A stretch of DNA of 6,928 bases, taken from NCBI GenBank assembly GCA_964609965.1, contig CAZSTS010000041.1, positions 1 to 6,928 of the forward strand. The letters run 5' to 3'. Source of the stretch: JAHJDR01 sp964609965. Its GTDB lineage: Bacteria; UBA10199; JADGCS01. Numbering within the stretch: the stretch's first letter is position 1; each line of letters begins with the position of its first letter. The notes under the pieces are model-generated. The model did no database searches. It was not told the origin of the DNA and saw only the letters and a list, made by a program, of their open reading frames with translations. Made by a program: the position numbers and the translations under genes. Positions 5,449-6,928 of this stretch are shown piece after piece.

Positions 5449-6798
5449 TTAAAACGTATAGGTTAACGTTGTTTTTACACCAGAACCAGCCTCAGTCACT
5501 TCAACAACATCAAATACATCTGAGGCGCCACCAGGGATTGTAAATGTAATTTGACCAGCGCTGTCAGTTGTAGGATTCCCAGATGCTGCATAACCATCTG
5601 TACCAACAATGGAATAAGTGATTGAGCATTCACTAACGGCAGGAACAACTGTAGCTGTGACACTCACAGCTTGATATGGACTAGGATCAGATGGTGAATT
5701 TGAAGCCACAATACTAACAACGTCATCACACGAGTCTGCTTCGGACGCTGCAGAAGTTGTTGACGCACCATCACTCGCATCATTAATATCACCACTGCTG
5801 TCATCATCAACATCTGATAATGCTACTGGGGTTACAGTGATGGTTGTTGTTTGACCAGAAGTGACCGTTACACCTTCTACAATGACAGGAGCATAACCAT
5901 CGACAAAATATTGAAATGTTCCTGTTCCTCCAGTGACATTCATGGCCATTGAGCCATCGGTTGTACTTTGAGCAGATGCGACAGTACAATAATTGCCAGC
6001 ACTCACAAACTTGGTTCTGAGTTCAGCATCGCTACTACTTGTACAAAAACTATAAATGGCCGAAGCGACTTTGCTGCCAATGACACCACCAACCACAACG
6101 ACTAGGATTCCAGGCGCGCTAACAAGTGTTGCTCCTGCACCAGCAACATAAAGAAACACAGCACCTGCTGTGGCTCCACCAGTGACTGACCCACCTCCTT
6201 GAACCACAACAACCTCAAAACCTAGTCGGACGGCATCAGAACGCAGTTCAGCATCACAAATATCATAAAGATCCTTTGCCGCATCAAAGGCAGCTACCGT
6301 ATAGCCTGCATCATTTGGACCGGGGATAGCGTCTTCCAATGCATCACATTCTGCTTTTTTTGCTACTAAGGCATCATGCATTTCCTGAAGGCTTGACCCA
6401 GCGTCTATGCCAACAGTCCCAACAGAATACAAAAATCTTGAGAAAGGGGTATTCAAACTCGATGAAGATGTTGTCACATCAAATGTTGTGGCTGCGTATG
6501 TTTCAACAGTATTCAAATGAGTGAGGTAAGTGTCAAAATCATCAATAAAAGAAGTCATTATTACTCTAGAATCATCTGCATCAGACGAAGTTGGGTCATT
6601 GGCAATCATGGCTGCATAAGAATCTCCCAAAGATTTAGCTTTAGTGTATGTTGTGAGTCCTTCTGTGGTAAGTGCCGAAACCGTTTGTGAATAAGTGAGA
6701 GCAGTATCTGCATCAGAGTCCGAACTCGATGAGTTACAACCTAATGATAAATTGGCAATGAGAATAATTGAAATAGAAAATCTTAAATAATTATACAT
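5449..6798 (-). CDS. Predicted lipoprotein with Gly-rich hydrophobic region and Ig-like C-terminus
   Basis: This 449-residue protein has a hydrophobic leader ending in LSLGC with Cys21 as the probable lipid site, then a Ser/Asp tether (22-32). Residues 33-190 are acidic and look mostly helical. Residues 192-250 are very hydrophobic and Gly/Ala/Val-rich (TAGAVFLYVAGAGATLV, then ILVVVVGGVIG) and could form a membrane-inserting hairpin. Next comes a short beta domain (about 289-325: FQYFVDGYAPVIVEGVTV) resembling PEGA-type repeats, an acidic Asp/Ser linker (329-356), and an Ig-like C-terminal domain (about 358-449) with TTDSAGQITFTIPGGA, the pattern of bacterial Ig-like domains. Other cysteines are 151, 181, 252, 271, 357 and 391. 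No family is recognised. The frame can begin at a TTG at 6804, but GAGGT (6810-6806) is 7 nt before the ATG at 6798 and too close to the TTG, so I chose 6798. A good promoter lies upstream. Confidence 0.87.
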   Translation of the reverse strand: MYNYLRFSISIILIANLSLGCNSSSSDSDADTALTYSQTVSALTTEGLTTYTKAKSLGDSYAAMIANDPTSSDADDSRVIMTSFIDDFDTYLTHLNTVETYAATTFDVTTSSSSLNTPFSRFLYSVGTVGIDAGSSLQEMHDALVAKKAECDALEDAIPGPNDAGYTVAAFDAAKDLYDICDAELRSDAVRLGFEVVVVQGGGSVTGGATAGAVFLYVAGAGATLVSAPGILVVVVGGVIGSKVASAIYSFCTSSSDAELRTKFVSAGNYCTVASAQSTTDGSMAMNVTGGTGTFQYFVDGYAPVIVEGVTVTSGQTTTITVTPVALSDVDDDSSGDINDASDGASTTSAASEADSCDDVVSIVASNSPSDPSPYQAVSVTATVVPAVSECSITYSIVGTDGYAASGNPTTDSAGQITFTIPGGASDVFDVVEVTEAGSGVKTTLTYTF

Positions 6799-6805
6799 AA
6801 ACAAT

Positions 6806-6810
6806 ACCTC
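6806..6810 (-). promoter_or_regulatory. Ribosome binding site that sets the start at 6798
   Basis: GAGGT on the minus strand is separated by ATTGTTT (7 nt) from the ATG at 6798-6796. The alternative TTG at 6804-6802 would be only 1 nt away, too close for normal initiation. Confidence 0.65.
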
Positions 6811-6860
6811 TACTTAAAAATTTTAAAGATCTCTAAAGAATGTGGTTTTACTTGATGTCG

Positions 6861-6888
6861 ATTATAGTAGTCTTTGGGGGAGTGTAAA
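6861..6888 (-). promoter_or_regulatory. Predicted sigma70 promoter of the large lipoprotein gene
   Basis: TTTACA (6888-6883) and a perfect TATAAT (6866-6861) on the minus strand are separated by 16 nt, giving 5/6 and 6/6 consensus matches. Transcription would start near 6854, leaving a leader of about 55 nt. This is the best promoter match in the window and implies a transcript beginning here. The palindrome TTGGCCAA (6902-6909) lies 14 bp upstream of the -35 box. Confidence 0.65.
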
Positions 6889-6928
6889 TAATTTTGTGTA
6901 ATTGGCCAAAATGAGGGATGAGAGTCCC

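Noticed and set aside
1727..6798. Integron gene-cassette array
   Set aside because: Unknown same-strand genes with own ribosome binding sites suggested it, but only one gap contains an attC-like structure, the other gaps differ from it, several genes appear to have own promoters, and no integrase is seen.

Overview
The window looks like AT-rich DNA from a Gram-negative bacterium, probably a proteobacterium. The one gene with a clear family is an RhlE-type DEAD-box RNA helicase that follows the E. coli RhlE pattern closely. Two other genes begin with lipoprotein signal peptides and one with an ordinary Sec signal peptide. I cannot name the genus; RhlE is too widespread to place it. No tRNA, rRNA, CRISPR array, transposase or integrase is visible.

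All six supported genes lie on the minus strand, so transcription runs from right to left. Read in that direction they are: an acidic, Ser/Thr-rich lipoprotein with a Gly-rich hydrophobic stretch and an Ig-like C-terminus (6798-5449); a second lipoprotein with Gly/Ser linkers and a beta-rich C-terminus (5145-3964); a Cys-rich protein with Asp-rich, calcium-loop-like motifs but no signal peptide (3745-2954); a small secreted protein with four cysteines (2754-2200); a small membrane protein (2074-1727); and RhlE (1400-108), which ends at a clear intrinsic terminator (49-71). Gaps of about 125 to 330 nt separate the genes, each gene has its own ribosome binding site, and at least four have plausible promoters. 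They therefore look like separate units, not one operon. For three genes the Shine-Dalgarno position points to a start slightly inside the longest reading frame (3745, 5145 and 6798).

The window is a conserved housekeeping gene (rhlE) beside a run of accessory cell-envelope or secreted proteins that I cannot assign to known families. No shared pathway is visible. The most unusual features are in the gaps. A long, nearly perfect inverted repeat (5300-5446) sits 2 nt past the stop codon of the larger lipoprotein gene; its geometry partly resembles an integron attC site. A tandem pair of REP-like hairpins (3891-3940) lies just past the other lipoprotein gene, and a base change in one arm is compensated in the other. 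A 10-bp inverted repeat overlaps the predicted rhlE promoter, a 14-bp palindrome lies at 3842-3855, and a Fur-box-like sequence lies at 2894-2904.
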